A DNA stretch of 64,000 nt, taken from contig NZ_CP043568.1 of the NCBI RefSeq assembly GCF_014076415.1, positions 4,650,001 to 4,714,000 of the forward strand. The letters are read 5' to 3'. A model generated the notes under the pieces. That model searched no databases. It had not been told where the DNA came from and saw only the letters and a program-made list of their open reading frames with translations. Of the stretch, positions 16,915 through 25,738 are shown piece by piece (position 1 is the stretch's first letter; every line of letters starts with the position of its first letter). A program made the translations under genes and the position numbers. This DNA is from Comamonas testosteroni (lineage in GTDB: Bacteria > Pseudomonadota > Gammaproteobacteria > Burkholderiales > Burkholderiaceae_C).

Positions 16915-19212
16915 ATGACACAAAACCTGTCCTCCGCCGAACAAGCCCTGCGCGATGCGGCCCGCGAATACCACCGCAGCCCCGTCAAAGGCAAGATTTC
17001 CGTCACTCCTACCAAGCCCCTGTCCAACCAGCGTGACCTGTCCCTGGCCTACTCGCCAGGCGTGGCCTACCCCTGCCTGGACATCGAGGCGGACCCCTCC
17101 ACTGCAGCCGAATACACCTCGCGCGGCAACCTGGTCGGCGTGATCACCAACGGCACTGCGGTGCTGGGCCTGGGCGATATCGGCCCACTGGCTTCCAAGC
17201 CCGTGATGGAAGGCAAGGGTTGCCTGTTCAAGAAGTTTGCCGGCGTGGACGTGTTCGACATCGAACTGGCCGAGCGCGATCCCGACAAGCTCATCGACAT
17301 CATTGCCTCGATGGAACCCACCCTGGGCGGCATCAACCTGGAAGACATCAAGGCTCCCGAGTGCTTCTACATCGAGCAGGAGCTGTCCAAGCGCATGAAC
17401 ATTCCGGTGTTCCATGACGACCAGCACGGCACGGCCATCATCTCCAGCGCCGCCTTGCTCAATGGCCTGGAACTGGTGGGCAAGGACATCGGTGCCGTCA
17501 AGGTGGCAGTCTCTGGCGCCGGCGCGGCAGCCATTGCCTGCGTCGACGTGATGGTGGGCCTGGGCATCAAGCGCTCAAACGTCTACATGGTGGACTCCAA
17601 GGGCGTGATCTATGAAGGCCGCCCCGGTGGTCTGGACGCCTCCAAGCAGCGCTACGCGCAGAACACCGAAGCCCGCACCCTGGCCGACGTGGTCGACGGC
17701 GCCGACGTGTTCCTGGGCTGCTCCGCTCCCGGCGTGCTGACGGCCGACATGGTCAAGACCATGGCCGACAAGCCCATCATCCTGGCCCTGGCCAACCCCG
17801 AGCCCGAAATCCGCCCCGAACTGGCCAAGGCCATCCGCCCGGATTGCATCGTGGCTACCGGCCGCTCCGACTATCCCAACCAGGTCAACAACGTCCTGTG
17901 CTTCCCCTACATCTTCCGTGGCGCGCTGGACTGCGGCGCCACCAAGATCACCGAAGCCATGAAGCTGGCCTGCGTGCGTGAAATCGCCGCCCTGGCCAAG
18001 CAGGACGTCAGCGACGAAGTCGCCGCCGCCTACCAGGGCAAGGAGCTGACCTTCGGCCCCGACTACCTGATCCCCACGCCCTTCGATACGCGCCTGATCC
18101 TGCGCATCGCTCCCGCCGTGGCACAGGCTGCCGCCGAATCCGGTGTCGCCACCCGCCCCATCGAGGACATCGCCGCCTACCGCGAAAGCCTGACGCGCTT
18201 CGTCTACCAGACCAGCATGTTCATGCGCCCCGTGTTTGCAGCCGCCAAGGCCAATCTGCAACGCGTGGCCTATGCCGAAGGTGAAGACGAGCGCGTGCTG
18301 CGCGCCGTGCAGGTTGCCGTGGACGACGGCCTGGCCAAACCCATCCTGATCGGTCGCCCCGCCGTCATCGAAGCCCGCATCGCCAAGGCCGGCCTGCGCA
18401 TGCAGCTGGGCAAGGATGTGGAAATCTGCAATCCCGAAGACGACCCCCGCTTCCGCCAGTACTGGGAGACCTATCACAAGCTGATGGGCCGCAACGGCGT
18501 CACCCCCGAAGCCGCCAAGGCCGCAGTGCGCCGCTCCAACACCCTGATCGCCGCCCTGATGGTGCACCTGGGTGATGCCGACGCCATGCTGTGCGGCCTA
18601 GTGGGTCGCTTCGACAGCCACCTGGCCCATCTGGAAGACGTGCTGGGCCTGAAGAAGGGTGCCAACGAGTTCGCAACCGTGAACGCCGTCATGCTGGAAT
18701 CGGGCACGCTGTTCGTGGCCGATACCTACATCAACGACGCCCCCAGCGCCGAAGAGCTGGCCGAGATCGCCAAGATGGCTGCCGACGAAGTGGCGCGCTT
18801 CGGCCTGCCCCCCAAGGTGGCCTTCCTCTCGCACAGCAACTACGGTTCGTCCACACGCGGCTCGGCCCGCAAGATGCGCGCTGCCCGCGACCTGTTCGCC
18901 GCCGCCAACCCCGGCATCGAATGCGATGGCGAAATGCACGGCGACGCTGCACTGGACGCCAACGTACGCAGCCACTCCCTGCTGGAGTCCTCGCTGACCG
19001 GCGCAGCCAACGTGCTGATCTGCCCCAACCTCGACGCCGCGAACATCCTGTTCAACGTGCTCAAGACCACAGGCGGCCATGGCACCACCATCGGCCCCAT
19101 CCTGATGGGCTGCTCGGCTTCCGCCCACGTGCTGACCCCCTCCTCCACCGTGCGCCGCGTGGTCAACATGACCGCTCTGGCAGCCGCTCAGGCCATCGCA
19201 CTGCGCAGCTGA
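16915..19212 (+). CDS. maeB: NADP-dependent malic enzyme with C-terminal phosphotransacetylase-like domain
   Basis: 765 aa, the normal length of the hybrid malic enzymes. Residues 1-430 form the malic enzyme part, which decarboxylates malate to pyruvate with NADPH production: [15 protein letters not shown], the [14 protein letters not shown] metal/NAD segment near 165, and the [12 protein letters not shown]ossmann motif near 197. Residues 435-765 are a phosphotransacetylase-like domain ([25 protein letters not shown]), usually regulatory in this family and responsive to acetyl-CoA. Stand-alone gene. It can supply NADPH when growth depends on C4 acids. Confidence 0.96.
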   Translation: MTQNLSSAEQALRDAAREYHRSPVKGKISVTPTKPLSNQRDLSLAYSPGVAYPCLDIEADPSTAAEYTSRGNLVGVITNGTAVLGLGDIGPLASKPVMEGKGCLFKKFAGVDVFDIELAERDPDKLIDIIASMEPTLGGINLEDIKAPECFYIEQELSKRMNIPVFHDDQHGTAIISSAALLNGLELVGKDIGAVKVAVSGAGAAAIACVDVMVGLGIKRSNVYMVDSKGVIYEGRPGGLDASKQRYAQNTEARTLADVVDGADVFLGCSAPGVLTADMVKTMADKPIILALANPEPEIRPELAKAIRPDCIVATGRSDYPNQVNNVLCFPYIFRGALDCGATKITEAMKLACVREIAALAKQDVSDEVAAAYQGKELTFGPDYLIPTPFDTRLILRIAPAVAQAAAESGVATRPIEDIAAYRESLTRFVYQTSMFMRPVFAAAKANLQRVAYAEGEDERVLRAVQVAVDDGLAKPILIGRPAVIEARIAKAGLRMQLGKDVEICNPEDDPRFRQYWETYHKLMGRNGVTPEAAKAAVRRSNTLIAALMVHLGDADAMLCGLVGRFDSHLAHLEDVLGLKKGANEFATVNAVMLESGTLFVADTYINDAPSAEELAEIAKMAADEVARFGLPPKVAFLSHSNYGSSTRGSARKMRAARDLFAAANPGIECDGEMHGDAALDANVRSHSLLESSLTGAANVLICPNLDAANILFNVLKTTGGHGTTIGPILMGCSASAHVLTPSSTVRRVVNMTALAAAQAIALRS

Positions 19213-19251
19213 TCCTGCGGAATCTCTCGGGCATCCCGCCCGAGGCTGCAA

Positions 19252-19280
19252 CAAAACGCCCTCAGGGGCGTTTTGTTTTG
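19252..19280 (+). terminator. Rho-independent terminator after maeB
   Basis: A perfect 10-bp stem, CAAAACGCCC / GGGCGTTTTG, with a TCAG loop and a following TTTTG tract, lies 40 bases after the maeB stop. Confidence 0.85.
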
Positions 19281-19484
19281 CCCCATGCCGAGCCTTGAGC
19301 TTTGAACCCTTCGTTCATTCACAGCGACCTGTAACGCGCGCAGCAAACGCTCATGACAGACGCCATGATGAAAAGTGAGCCAGTCGATATACAGCAAGCG
19401 CCATACGCTATGGTTTTCATAGATAAGGCAAAGATGCGCACAATGCCGAACGGCGCACAATCCTTGTGTAGAATCCTGCCATCC

Positions 19485-19574
19485 GGAGGTTTGGGTGAGT
19501 GGTTTAAACCAGCAGTCTTGAAAACTGCCGAAGGAGTGATCCTTCCGTGAGTTCGAATCTCACAGCCTCCGCCA
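19485..19574 (+). tRNA. tRNA-Ser(UGA)
   Basis: 90 nt including an encoded CCA. The acceptor stem is GGAGGTT / AGCCTCC with a G discriminator, the anticodon loop is CTTGAAA (anticodon TGA), a long variable arm typical of tRNA-Ser follows, and the T-arm has GTTCGAATC. A TAGAAT -10 element lies at 19469-19474. The last 13 bases (19562-19574) are the left attachment repeat of the filamentous prophage, and the gene stays intact after integration. Confidence 0.96.
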
Positions 19575-19868
19575 GTCATTAGGAAAAGCTGCAAGCATGG
19601 CTCTCAAGCCGTCTGCAGCTTTTTTTTCGTCCTCGTTTTCTGAGTCGTTCAGGTCTTCAAGCATGGAGGCAACGAACGCATGCGCCGGGTCTTCACCCGC
19701 TACGGCACGTAGTTTTCCTCGGACTCTCCAGTTCACTGGTCGCTTTCCCTGCTTCATTTGTGTGATGTGACTTTTGGGGATGCCGACTATGTCGGCCAGC
19801 CTCGTTTGGCTGCCAGCTGCCTTTGCTGCTTTCTCGATCAGCACATTGATTTCACAAACTGTTGCCAT
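19560..19868 (-). CDS. HTH regulator at the left end of the prophage (probable phage repressor)
   Basis: 102 aa, with an HTH at about 15-45 (TRLADIVGIPKSHITQMKQGKRP) followed by an acidic helical C-terminus. It is divergent from the replication genes, the usual place for an inovirus immunity or Cro-like regulator. The repeated words TTGCCATTTTGATAATT at and just upstream of its start codon (about 19862-19918) could be its operators. Its stop codon lies at the attL repeat in the tRNA gene: the last codons CGG AGG CTG TGA are made of tRNA sequence. In excised phage DNA the frame would continue into different sequence. Confidence 0.78.
   Translation of the reverse strand: MATVCEINVLIEKAAKAAGSQTRLADIVGIPKSHITQMKQGKRPVNWRVRGKLRAVAGEDPAHAFVASMLEDLNDSENEDEKKAADGLRAMLAAFPNDWRRL
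19562..19574. other. attL of the filamentous prophage
   Basis: ACAGCCTCCGCCA, the last 13 bases of tRNA-Ser including CCA, is repeated exactly at 27623-27635. The flanking bases differ (C/T before and G/A after), so the identity core is exactly 13 bp. Confidence 0.8.
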
Positions 19869-19952
19869 TTTGATAATTCCTCTGTAACATCCGCGCTGTT
19901 GCCATTTTGATAATTAATCAATTTGGTTACTCCAAAGTCTACAGGAGCGGCC

Positions 19953-20255
19953 ATGTCTCAAAACTCTTCCCCGGATAACGTCCCCGGCGCCAAGCAAGGC
20001 ACCGCCGATAGCCTGGCCGCTCCTGGCTGTGTCGGCGCTGGGGGCACCAATGAGCCTCGCAATAAGGCCGCATGGTTGTCTATCTCTGACTTCCTTACCC
20101 GTCAAAACCTCGGCCTCGTGCTGCAAGCGCGTCAGCGTTCTGTAGCGGCCGGCGTGGCGGGTGCGGCGCAAGCCGCAAGCGCCGCGCAGGGCGCGTCCCA
20201 TTTCATCCCCGTTGGTAATCACGGGGAGATCGTTGGCATGGGAGTGGGCCTGTGA
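19953..20255 (+). CDS. Prophage hypothetical protein preceding Rep
   Basis: 100 aa from the ATG at 19953, which has AGGAG 6 bases upstream. The N-terminal 45 residues are polar and low-complexity; the second half (SISDFLTRQNLGLVLQARQRSVAAGVA) looks helical, followed by an Ala-rich stretch. No known domain recognised. The last codons overlap the GTG start of rep (GTGA), so the two are translationally coupled. It is the first gene of the rightward phage operon and may assist or control replication. Confidence 0.65.
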   Translation: MSQNSSPDNVPGAKQGTADSLAAPGCVGAGGTNEPRNKAAWLSISDFLTRQNLGLVLQARQRSVAAGVAGAAQAASAAQGASHFIPVGNHGEIVGMGVGL

Positions 20256-21550
20256 AATACGACGTTCTTGATTACTCGCAGTTTGTCGCTCGTCGTGCGC
20301 TTGGTGGCCGTCCATCCAAGAATGCGTCTTTGGTTCTGGATGGAAACGAAGTGAAGCTGCGTTTGCAGGCAGAACGTCGAAAGTCCGGTGGTGCTGTTCA
20401 TGTTGACTGGCTGCGCTTTACCTGTGAGCTGAAGAATGCGCCGGTCCCCTCGGTTGAGGTCTTGTTTCCCAAGGCTATGACCTATGAGGATGCTCGCAAT
20501 GGAGTGACTGAGGCTGATCTTGATTTCAAGTACAGCATTGCTCGCTACCGCCGAGAAAAAATCTGTGAGCTGCTGCGTGATCTGCCGGATCAGGACTTCG
20601 CGGCAAGTGCCCAGGCACATGCTCTGGCGCTCAAGGTCTGCAAGGTCTTGGGGCCAGAGTTCAAGATTGAACCCGAAGTCAAAAAGGGTCATGACTTCTA
20701 CCGCTTCCGCTGGTCGATCACGCGCAATGACGCGGAATGTGCATGGGTGGGCTTCCTGGCCTCGGGCGAAAGCCCAAGACAGCAAGCTCAGGCCAAAACA
20801 ATCCACGCCAATGTGTACGGCTCTGCCTGCACGTTTGCGCGTGGTGACTGGCGCCATCGCATGGCGAACCTTATCGAAGATGTGGGAGCCAAGATCACCC
20901 GCATTGACTACGCCTTGGACTTTTTCGACGGCATCCGGGGCGGTCTTGAGCGCATCCGCGATGACTGGCATGCAGGGCTTATGGATGTGGCTGGCCGGAC
21001 TCCAAAACCCAACACCGTTGGCCCTTGGGTCGATGGTGGGCGCGGTCGCTCTTTCTACTTCGGTAGCAAAGAAGCGGGCAAGCAAACCAACGTCTATGAA
21101 AAGGGTGTCCAGCTCTTTGGCGAACTGGATGCAACACGCTGGGAGCGTGTTGAGCTGCGCTACGGCAATAAGCTGCGCGACTTGCCGGTCGACATGCTCC
21201 GACGCGCTGATGACTTCTTTGCCGGTGCCTCGGACTGGCATCAAAAGATGCTGGCCGAGCACGGCAAATATGCCCAAGGCGAGGGCGTCAAAGTTCGCTC
21301 AAAACAGGCCATCCAGACCGTCAAGGCTGAAGTCACCCGCGCCGTGCGCTGGCTGACAAACACCGCCGGTGCAAGCGTAGCGCTGGCCTTTGAATTCCTC
21401 GGCCAGGACGAATTTCTAGAAATCGTCACCGGCCGCAAAAAGCCGGGACGGCTTGCCAAGTTCTCTAACTCTGAAATCAGCGCCGCCTGTGCGTCGCTGC
21501 ATGCCCAAGTTTTCCAACCCAAAGTCCGGTCAGTCGGACTAGCCATCTAA
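20252..21550 (+). CDS. Phage replication initiation protein (Rep, gene II type)
   Basis: 432 aa with a GTG start overlapping the upstream gene. It belongs by sequence to the replication initiation factor family of inoviruses and small plasmids: HVDWLRFTCEL near residue 50, GANITRIDYALDFFDG-like (AKITRIDYALDFFDG) near 215, WVDGGRGRSFYFGS and the TNVYEKG segment with the likely nicking Tyr near 275-290, and RVELRYGNK near 307. Such proteins nick the plus-strand origin and start rolling-circle replication. The downstream ssDNA-binding gene supports this. The nick site itself is not identified. Confidence 0.88.
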   Translation: MKYDVLDYSQFVARRALGGRPSKNASLVLDGNEVKLRLQAERRKSGGAVHVDWLRFTCELKNAPVPSVEVLFPKAMTYEDARNGVTEADLDFKYSIARYRREKICELLRDLPDQDFAASAQAHALALKVCKVLGPEFKIEPEVKKGHDFYRFRWSITRNDAECAWVGFLASGESPRQQAQAKTIHANVYGSACTFARGDWRHRMANLIEDVGAKITRIDYALDFFDGIRGGLERIRDDWHAGLMDVAGRTPKPNTVGPWVDGGRGRSFYFGSKEAGKQTNVYEKGVQLFGELDATRWERVELRYGNKLRDLPVDMLRRADDFFAGASDWHQKMLAEHGKYAQGEGVKVRSKQAIQTVKAEVTRAVRWLTNTAGASVALAFEFLGQDEFLEIVTGRKKPGRLAKFSNSEISAACASLHAQVFQPKVRSVGLAI

Positions 21551-21563
21551 AGGAGCGGCTCTC

Positions 21564-21893
21564 ATGAAAATGCAATCCCAAGCACTGCTGTTCGGTATCG
21601 AATCCAGCAAGGGCGAATTCCAAGGCACCGCCTACGACTCCACCAAGTTCCATCTGTCGGTGGACATGGGCACAAAGTCCAACGGCAAGACCATCGGCGT
21701 CGTCACGCGCCCCTTCAAATTTGGTGACTCCACCGAGATTGAAAAGTGGGTCAACCTGACCCCGCACCTGTCCTCGGGCAAGCCCATTGCCTGTAACTGC
21801 GAGTTTGATGTGGTCGCCTCCAGCGATGGCGTCAAGCTCACGCTGCTGGCTATCCAGCCTGCCCCCCAAGCCAAGGCCGCTGCGGCCTCCTGA
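21564..21893 (+). CDS. ssDNA-binding protein (gene V analogue)
   Basis: 109 aa with a ribosome site AAGGAG 10 bases upstream. Small beta-rich protein (FHLSVDMGT, VVTRPFKFGD, CNCEFDVV) directly after rep, with an Ala/Lys-rich C-terminus. Inovirus proteins at this position coat the plus strand to switch from double- to single-stranded replication and hold DNA for extrusion. The assignment rests on position, size and overall resemblance to inovirus ssDNA-binding proteins, not on a clear motif. Confidence 0.7.
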   Translation: MKMQSQALLFGIESSKGEFQGTAYDSTKFHLSVDMGTKSNGKTIGVVTRPFKFGDSTEIEKWVNLTPHLSSGKPIACNCEFDVVASSDGVKLTLLAIQPAPQAKAAAAS

Positions 21894-21895
21894 CC

Positions 21896-22117
21896 ATGGC
21901 GCGCTACGTCATCCAGTCGGCCTCAACTGGCCGTTTCCTAACGGCAGACCCTGAAGGGGGTGAACCCCTTTGGGTGTCTCTGCTTCAGCAAGCAGGTGGG
22001 GGCGTCACTGATGACATGGAGCGCATCGCTCAGCTCGTCGGTGACTACTGCGAGCCTGAAGACTTCCCGCAGGTGGTCGACCTCGACCGCCTTGGTACTG
22101 CCAACGATTACACGTGA
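21896..22117 (+). CDS. Prophage small protein of unknown function
   Basis: 73 aa, acidic C-terminal half (DDMERIAQLVGDYCEPEDFPQVVDLD). It begins 2 bases after the ssDNA-binding gene, indicating the same operon. The N-terminus RYVIQSASTGRFLTADPEGGEPLWV is beta-like. No signal peptide or membrane segment. Small acidic proteins at this position are common in betaproteobacterial inoviruses, but none has a role I can name. Confidence 0.6.
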   Translation: MARYVIQSASTGRFLTADPEGGEPLWVSLLQQAGGGVTDDMERIAQLVGDYCEPEDFPQVVDLDRLGTANDYT

Positions 22118-22123
22118 GGTTCT

Positions 22124-22306
22124 ATGGCTGTCACAAAAGAACGCATTGAAGAAGTCCGCGCTGCGATGGCTGCTGACAGGCAGACACGGAGAGCGGAATT
22201 CAAACGCGATTGGTTCCTGCACTTGGTTCATTTCTCAGTTCAAACGGGACTGGGTGTGATTTTGGGTATCAGCGCGGTTCTCTGGGCTGTCCAGCGCTAC
22301 TCCTGA
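22124..22306 (+). CDS. Prophage small single-span membrane protein
   Basis: 60 aa: a charged N-terminal helix (KERIEEVRAAMAADRQTRRAEFKRD) followed by one hydrophobic segment (about 35-57, FSVQTGLGVILGISAVLWAV). It starts 6 bases after the previous gene. Size and topology would fit an assembly-associated or minor virion protein, but there is no specific evidence. Confidence 0.6.
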   Translation: MAVTKERIEEVRAAMAADRQTRRAEFKRDWFLHLVHFSVQTGLGVILGISAVLWAVQRYS

Positions 22307-22318
22307 AATTGAAGCCTG

Positions 22319-22339
22319 AAGACCTGCGTGCAGGTCTTT
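22319..22339 (+). terminator. Central terminator-like hairpin before the major coat gene
   Basis: AAGACCTG (22319-22326), CGTG loop and CAGGTCTT (22331-22338) form a perfect 8-bp stem, followed by TGGGG rather than a T run. It separates replication genes from the coat gene and may act as a partial terminator or mRNA 5' stabiliser. Confidence 0.5.
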
Positions 22340-22386
22340 GGGGTGCAATTTCTGCACCTGTTCTGAAACCTTAAAAAGGGAAACCT

Positions 22387-22611
22387 ATGTTCCAAAAGAC
22401 TCGTTCCATCGCTGCTAAGTACGGCGCAAAAATCGCAGCTCCTGCTGCTCTGTTGTTGCCTTTCGCAGCTCGTGCCGAGGGTGAAGACGCTGGTGCCCAG
22501 ATCCTGGCGAAGGTCACTTCGTCCATGACTTCCGGTGCTGGTATCGCTACCGCCATCGTTCTGGGCCTGTTTGCCATCTGGGCAATCAAGCTGCTCTGGC
22601 GCTCCAAGTAA
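22387..22611 (+). CDS. Major coat protein (pVIII-like)
   Basis: 74 aa preprotein. A signal peptide with a positive start and hydrophobic core ends at about ALLLPFAARA, giving a mature protein of about 45 residues with the classic plan: acidic N-terminus (EGEDAGAQ), hydrophobic span (GAGIATAIVLGLFAIWAIKLL) and a basic C-terminus (WRSK). Thousands of copies form the virion tube. It has its own AAGGGAAACC-type ribosome site, with a hairpin upstream, consistent with high expression. Confidence 0.9.
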   Translation: MFQKTRSIAAKYGAKIAAPAALLLPFAARAEGEDAGAQILAKVTSSMTSGAGIATAIVLGLFAIWAIKLLWRSK

Positions 22612-22620
22612 GGACAGGAT

Positions 22621-22938
22621 ATGTGGCAAGTAGGCGGTACGTGCTACGGCACGAAAACCAAGGCTCTGCAAGCGATGGCATCGGAGCAATCCGGTGCTGT
22701 TGTGCAGCAGGGCGGTTCTGCCTACGTCGTCACGGTCACTGCGGTGGCTGAGGACGGCGTGCAGTACTCCCTCCAGCCTCTGGGGGGTGGTACTGCCGTT
22801 GTCTCTCAGGTGCTGCAGGAACCCATGCCCTGCAATCTCCTAACCATGGCCGACGGTCAAGCTATCGCGTGGTCGATAGCTGCCGGATGGCTCGCTATCT
22901 ACGGGATCATGTCCCTCTTGAATGCGAGGACGGAATGA
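22621..22938 (+). CDS. Prophage membrane protein, probable minor virion component
   Basis: 105 aa, 9 bases after the coat gene. The first 75 residues are beta-like and polar (CYGTKTKALQAMAS, SAYVVTVTAVAEDG); a hydrophobic segment (AIAWSIAAGWLAIYGIMSLL) lies near the C-terminus. The stop overlaps the start of a 22-residue ORF (ATGA). The position matches small capsid or morphogenesis genes in other inoviruses; the exact role is unknown. Confidence 0.65.
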   Translation: MWQVGGTCYGTKTKALQAMASEQSGAVVQQGGSAYVVTVTAVAEDGVQYSLQPLGGGTAVVSQVLQEPMPCNLLTMADGQAIAWSIAAGWLAIYGIMSLLNARTE

Positions 22939-23003
22939 CGCCCGGATTCTGGATTTCAATCATTGCCATCTTGGGGGCCGTATGGATCATCGTGCAGCGC
23001 TGA
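22935..23003 (+). CDS. 22-aa hydrophobic mini-protein, candidate pVII/pIX minor coat protein
   Basis: The ATG at 22935 overlaps the preceding stop (ATGA), and the frame ends with TGA at 23001-23003, 20 bases inside the next gene. The product starts MTPGFWISIIAILGAVWII and is essentially one membrane span with a short basic end. Size and character match the tip proteins pVII and pIX of Ff phages (about 32 residues), which sit between coat and adsorption genes in the same way. Overlaps on both sides favour translational coupling. Confidence 0.6.
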   Translation: MTPGFWISIIAILGAVWIIVQR

Positions 23004-24343
23004 TACTTGCGGCCTCTCTGCTTTGTGGCTCTGCGCATGCCACATATGCCACGTTGTCGGCTCCAGCTGGGTGGACTCCCGGTGCTGGTGCTGCGGCTAC
23101 TTATTCATCTCCTGTTTCGCCTGCTCAAATTGCTGTCTCTGAGCTGGCACGCATCAATGCAAATGCTGCATTGACTGTCAATGGAACTAAGGTAACTGTC
23201 CCGGCAAAGCTTCCCATCGTGAAGTCGGCTGCAAAAAAGGTGGCTGCTGCTGCGATCTATCTTCATCCCGGTCTTCGTACTGCAGCGACAGTTGCTTCTT
23301 GGATTGGTGCTGCCGGCTTTGCTTATGACGTCGCTAACGGTTGGCAGCGTCCTGAGAGCGGTACTGTCTCTGACGGCTATTCATACTACGCAGTTGATCG
23401 TACGAGTGCGGGAGCCGCAGCTACGCCAGAAGCGGCGGCTCAGTTTTGGGTGACTTATCAGAATCAGATGAATGGCAAGACCACGAGAAGTGAGTTGTCT
23501 GGGAGCTGTGAGCCCTTTAAGACTTCAAATCAGACCCGCTGTCCATTCACTGATACCGATATTAAAACGGGCTATTCATACGTTCGCTATGCGGCTGTAA
23601 AGCGCTCCCCTGTTTGCCCTGCGGGCTGGTTTCACACACCTGCTGGATGTGTGCAGAGCGTTCCTATGGTTAAGGTGCCAAAAGAGGACTTTATAAAGCA
23701 GCTCGAAGCTGACCCTCGTATTGAGCCTGACGACTTGCCCAATGTGGTTTGGCCCGCGTCCTGGCCTGTTGAGCTTCCCCAGGTACAGCCCATGTTTGTT
23801 CCTACGGGCAACCCAGTACCCAATCCCAACTATGACCCGGCTAAGGCCCCCAGTCCCACAAATCAGCCTTTCAATCAGCCCGGTGTAAAGGTTGTTCCTG
23901 CGCCTACGACGGATAGGCCTTGGCAGGTTGATTTACAGCCTGTAAATAGACCTGTCGATAAGGCAGACCCGAGCCCAGAACCTAAGGTCGACCCGCCACC
24001 AGAGCCTGGCACTGATGGCAATGGCGATAAGCCTCGCGAGCCAGATAAAGAGACTCAGGATCTTTGCGAAAAGCATCCTGAAATCATTGCCTGTCAGAAG
24101 TTGGATGAACCGGAAGACCCCGGAGAGCTGAAAACCAAAGCCGCGGACTTGGATTTTCAAGTGCAAAGCGGCTATGCAGGTTCTGCGGTGTGTCCAGCTC
24201 CAATGACTTATGAGGCATTCGGCCATGTCCTCTCGTTGTCCTGGCAGCCTTTCTGTGACTCCCTTTCGATGGTCAAAAACCTGTTGCTTGCGTTTGCGTG
24301 GATTTCCGCGGCCTTCATCCTCCTGGGAGCCAAGAAAGAATGA
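22982..24343 (+). CDS. TspB-like adsorption protein (pIII analogue)
   Basis: 453 aa from the ATG at 22982. A signal peptide (cleavage after LLCGSAHA) precedes a secreted region with several Cys residues (SGSCEPF, RCPFTD, VCPAGW, AGCVQ). A long Pro/Asp-rich linker at about 270-375 follows, then a Cys-containing C-terminal domain and a terminal membrane anchor (LLLAFAWISAAFILLG). This is the plan of inovirus adsorption proteins: receptor-binding N-terminus, flexible linker, virion-anchoring C-terminus. Such betaproteobacterial proteins are usually named virulence factor TspB. It overlaps the pVI-like gene by 4 bases. Confidence 0.82.
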   Translation: MDHRAALILAASLLCGSAHATYATLSAPAGWTPGAGAAATYSSPVSPAQIAVSELARINANAALTVNGTKVTVPAKLPIVKSAAKKVAAAAIYLHPGLRTAATVASWIGAAGFAYDVANGWQRPESGTVSDGYSYYAVDRTSAGAAATPEAAAQFWVTYQNQMNGKTTRSELSGSCEPFKTSNQTRCPFTDTDIKTGYSYVRYAAVKRSPVCPAGWFHTPAGCVQSVPMVKVPKEDFIKQLEADPRIEPDDLPNVVWPASWPVELPQVQPMFVPTGNPVPNPNYDPAKAPSPTNQPFNQPGVKVVPAPTTDRPWQVDLQPVNRPVDKADPSPEPKVDPPPEPGTDGNGDKPREPDKETQDLCEKHPEIIACQKLDEPEDPGELKTKAADLDFQVQSGYAGSAVCPAPMTYEAFGHVLSLSWQPFCDSLSMVKNLLLAFAWISAAFILLGAKKE

Positions 24344-24609
24344 GCACCATCATCAGCCTCATCATCAAGTTTGCACTTATCCGCTTCTTGATCAGCCTCG
24401 GCGTCGGGATCGTCACATACACGGCAGTGATCGTGGCGATCAACAATTTTTTGGACTATGCCAAGGCTGCCTACAACTCCATGCCAGTGGTCACGCTCAA
24501 TTTCTTGGCGATCGCTGGCGTCCCTGAATTCCTCGGGATCATGACTGGTGCCGTCATAGCCCGGGTCTCCCTGCAATTCGTGCGCCGTCTGGCATTCATC
24601 GGGGGCTGA
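24340..24609 (+). CDS. pVI-like minor virion protein (DUF2523)
   Basis: 89 aa, with ATG overlapping the adsorption gene's stop. It is strongly hydrophobic, with spans at about 5-30 (FALIRFLISLGVGIVTYTAVIV) and 50-70. Short DUF2523 proteins occupy the slot between pIII and Zot in most inoviruses and cap the virion tip with pIII. Confidence 0.85.
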   Translation: MSTIISLIIKFALIRFLISLGVGIVTYTAVIVAINNFLDYAKAAYNSMPVVTLNFLAIAGVPEFLGIMTGAVIARVSLQFVRRLAFIGG

Positions 24610-24610
24610 T

Positions 24611-25738
24611 GTGCTGACACTGTTTACTGGAAACCCCGGTGCGGGCAAGACTGCCTCCATGCTTGATCTGGTCATGAGGGAGCTGCGGGACCGTCCGCTG
24701 TTCGTTCATTTCGATGAAGCCGAGCGCTTGAGGCCAGAGCAAAAGCTCCTGGCTGAAACGCTCACGATTCCTCATACCAGATGCAACGCTAAAAACTGGC
24801 CTGATGAAGTCCCTGATGGCGCGGTGCTGCTGATTGATGAAGCCCAGGGGCCTTTCAGGCCACGGGGTTCGGGCTCTGCGGTACCCAAAGCTATCCAGGC
24901 TTTTGAAACCCATCGGCACGCTGGTATTGACGTGTTCTTTACCACTCAGGGGCCTAAGTTGGTGGACTCCAACTTGCGGTCATTGATTGGCCGCCATGTG
25001 CACATTCGTGACACTGGCTGGATGGGGCGATGGTGGTACGAATGGCCTGAATGCAATACAGAGCTGGCCTGGAAGCGCTGTGAAAACAAGCGCAAGTACT
25101 CTCTGCCTAAAAAGGTGTTTGAGATTTACCGCTCTGCCAATGAGCACACCAAAGTGGAACGCAAGATTCCGCCCCTGGTCTATCTGTGCGGTTTGGCCGT
25201 AATCCTGGCCATCAGCCTTTTGGTCTACATGTTCGGCGGCTTTCGCTCCGATCAGACCTTGAATACTCTCCCGACACTGGAACAGAAAGCCGCTTCTACG
25301 GCTTCTGCTCCAGCTGCTGGCAATGCTGATGTACCTAAGGTCTATGACTATGGTGAATTCATCCCACGGGTGAGCAATCGACCCGAAACGGCCCCTGCCT
25401 ATGACGAGATCCGAAAGGTGGTCGTCATGCCGGTGGTGGTTGGTGGCGCTTGCTATCGCGGGCAATGCACCTGCTTCACCCAGCAAGGCACGCTCGCGGG
25501 TCTTTCCAATCAGGAATGCAAAGACTGGATGGAAAGGCGGCCATTTGACCCTTACACCCTGCCCCCGCCGCCGCCTCCTGCGCAAGCACCTAAGCCCGTG
25601 CAGCAGGCAAAGCAGGAAGAGGGGCCGCAAAGCGTCCCTATGCCTGCTGCGCCTGTCAAAGCGGGCAATGAAGTCACCCTTCATGAAGTTACCAGAGCGG
25701 CGCGCACTGGTCGGCTGAATGAGCGGGGAATGCTTTAA
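24611..25738 (+). CDS. zot: Zot-family assembly ATPase (pI analogue)
   Basis: 375 aa with a GTG start next to the pVI-like gene. The N-terminal cytoplasmic ATPase has Walker A GNPGAGKT at 7-14 and Walker B AVLLIDEAQG at 71-80. One membrane span (about 188-209) is followed by a periplasmic region with Cys pairs (GACYRGQCTC) and a Pro-rich stretch (PPPPPPAQ). Zot/pI drives extrusion through the inner membrane and docks to an outer-membrane secretin. The last 4 bases overlap the convergent minus-strand gene. Confidence 0.92.
   Translation: MLTLFTGNPGAGKTASMLDLVMRELRDRPLFVHFDEAERLRPEQKLLAETLTIPHTRCNAKNWPDEVPDGAVLLIDEAQGPFRPRGSGSAVPKAIQAFETHRHAGIDVFFTTQGPKLVDSNLRSLIGRHVHIRDTGWMGRWWYEWPECNTELAWKRCENKRKYSLPKKVFEIYRSANEHTKVERKIPPLVYLCGLAVILAISLLVYMFGGFRSDQTLNTLPTLEQKAASTASAPAAGNADVPKVYDYGEFIPRVSNRPETAPAYDEIRKVVVMPVVVGGACYRGQCTCFTQQGTLAGLSNQECKDWMERRPFDPYTLPPPPPPAQAPKPVQQAKQEEGPQSVPMPAAPVKAGNEVTLHEVTRAARTGRLNERGML

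Noticed and set aside
15315..17027. 570-codon minus-strand frame with a His run
   Set aside because: Antisense to the NCS2 permease; the His run comes from Met/Val-rich membrane codons on the other strand.
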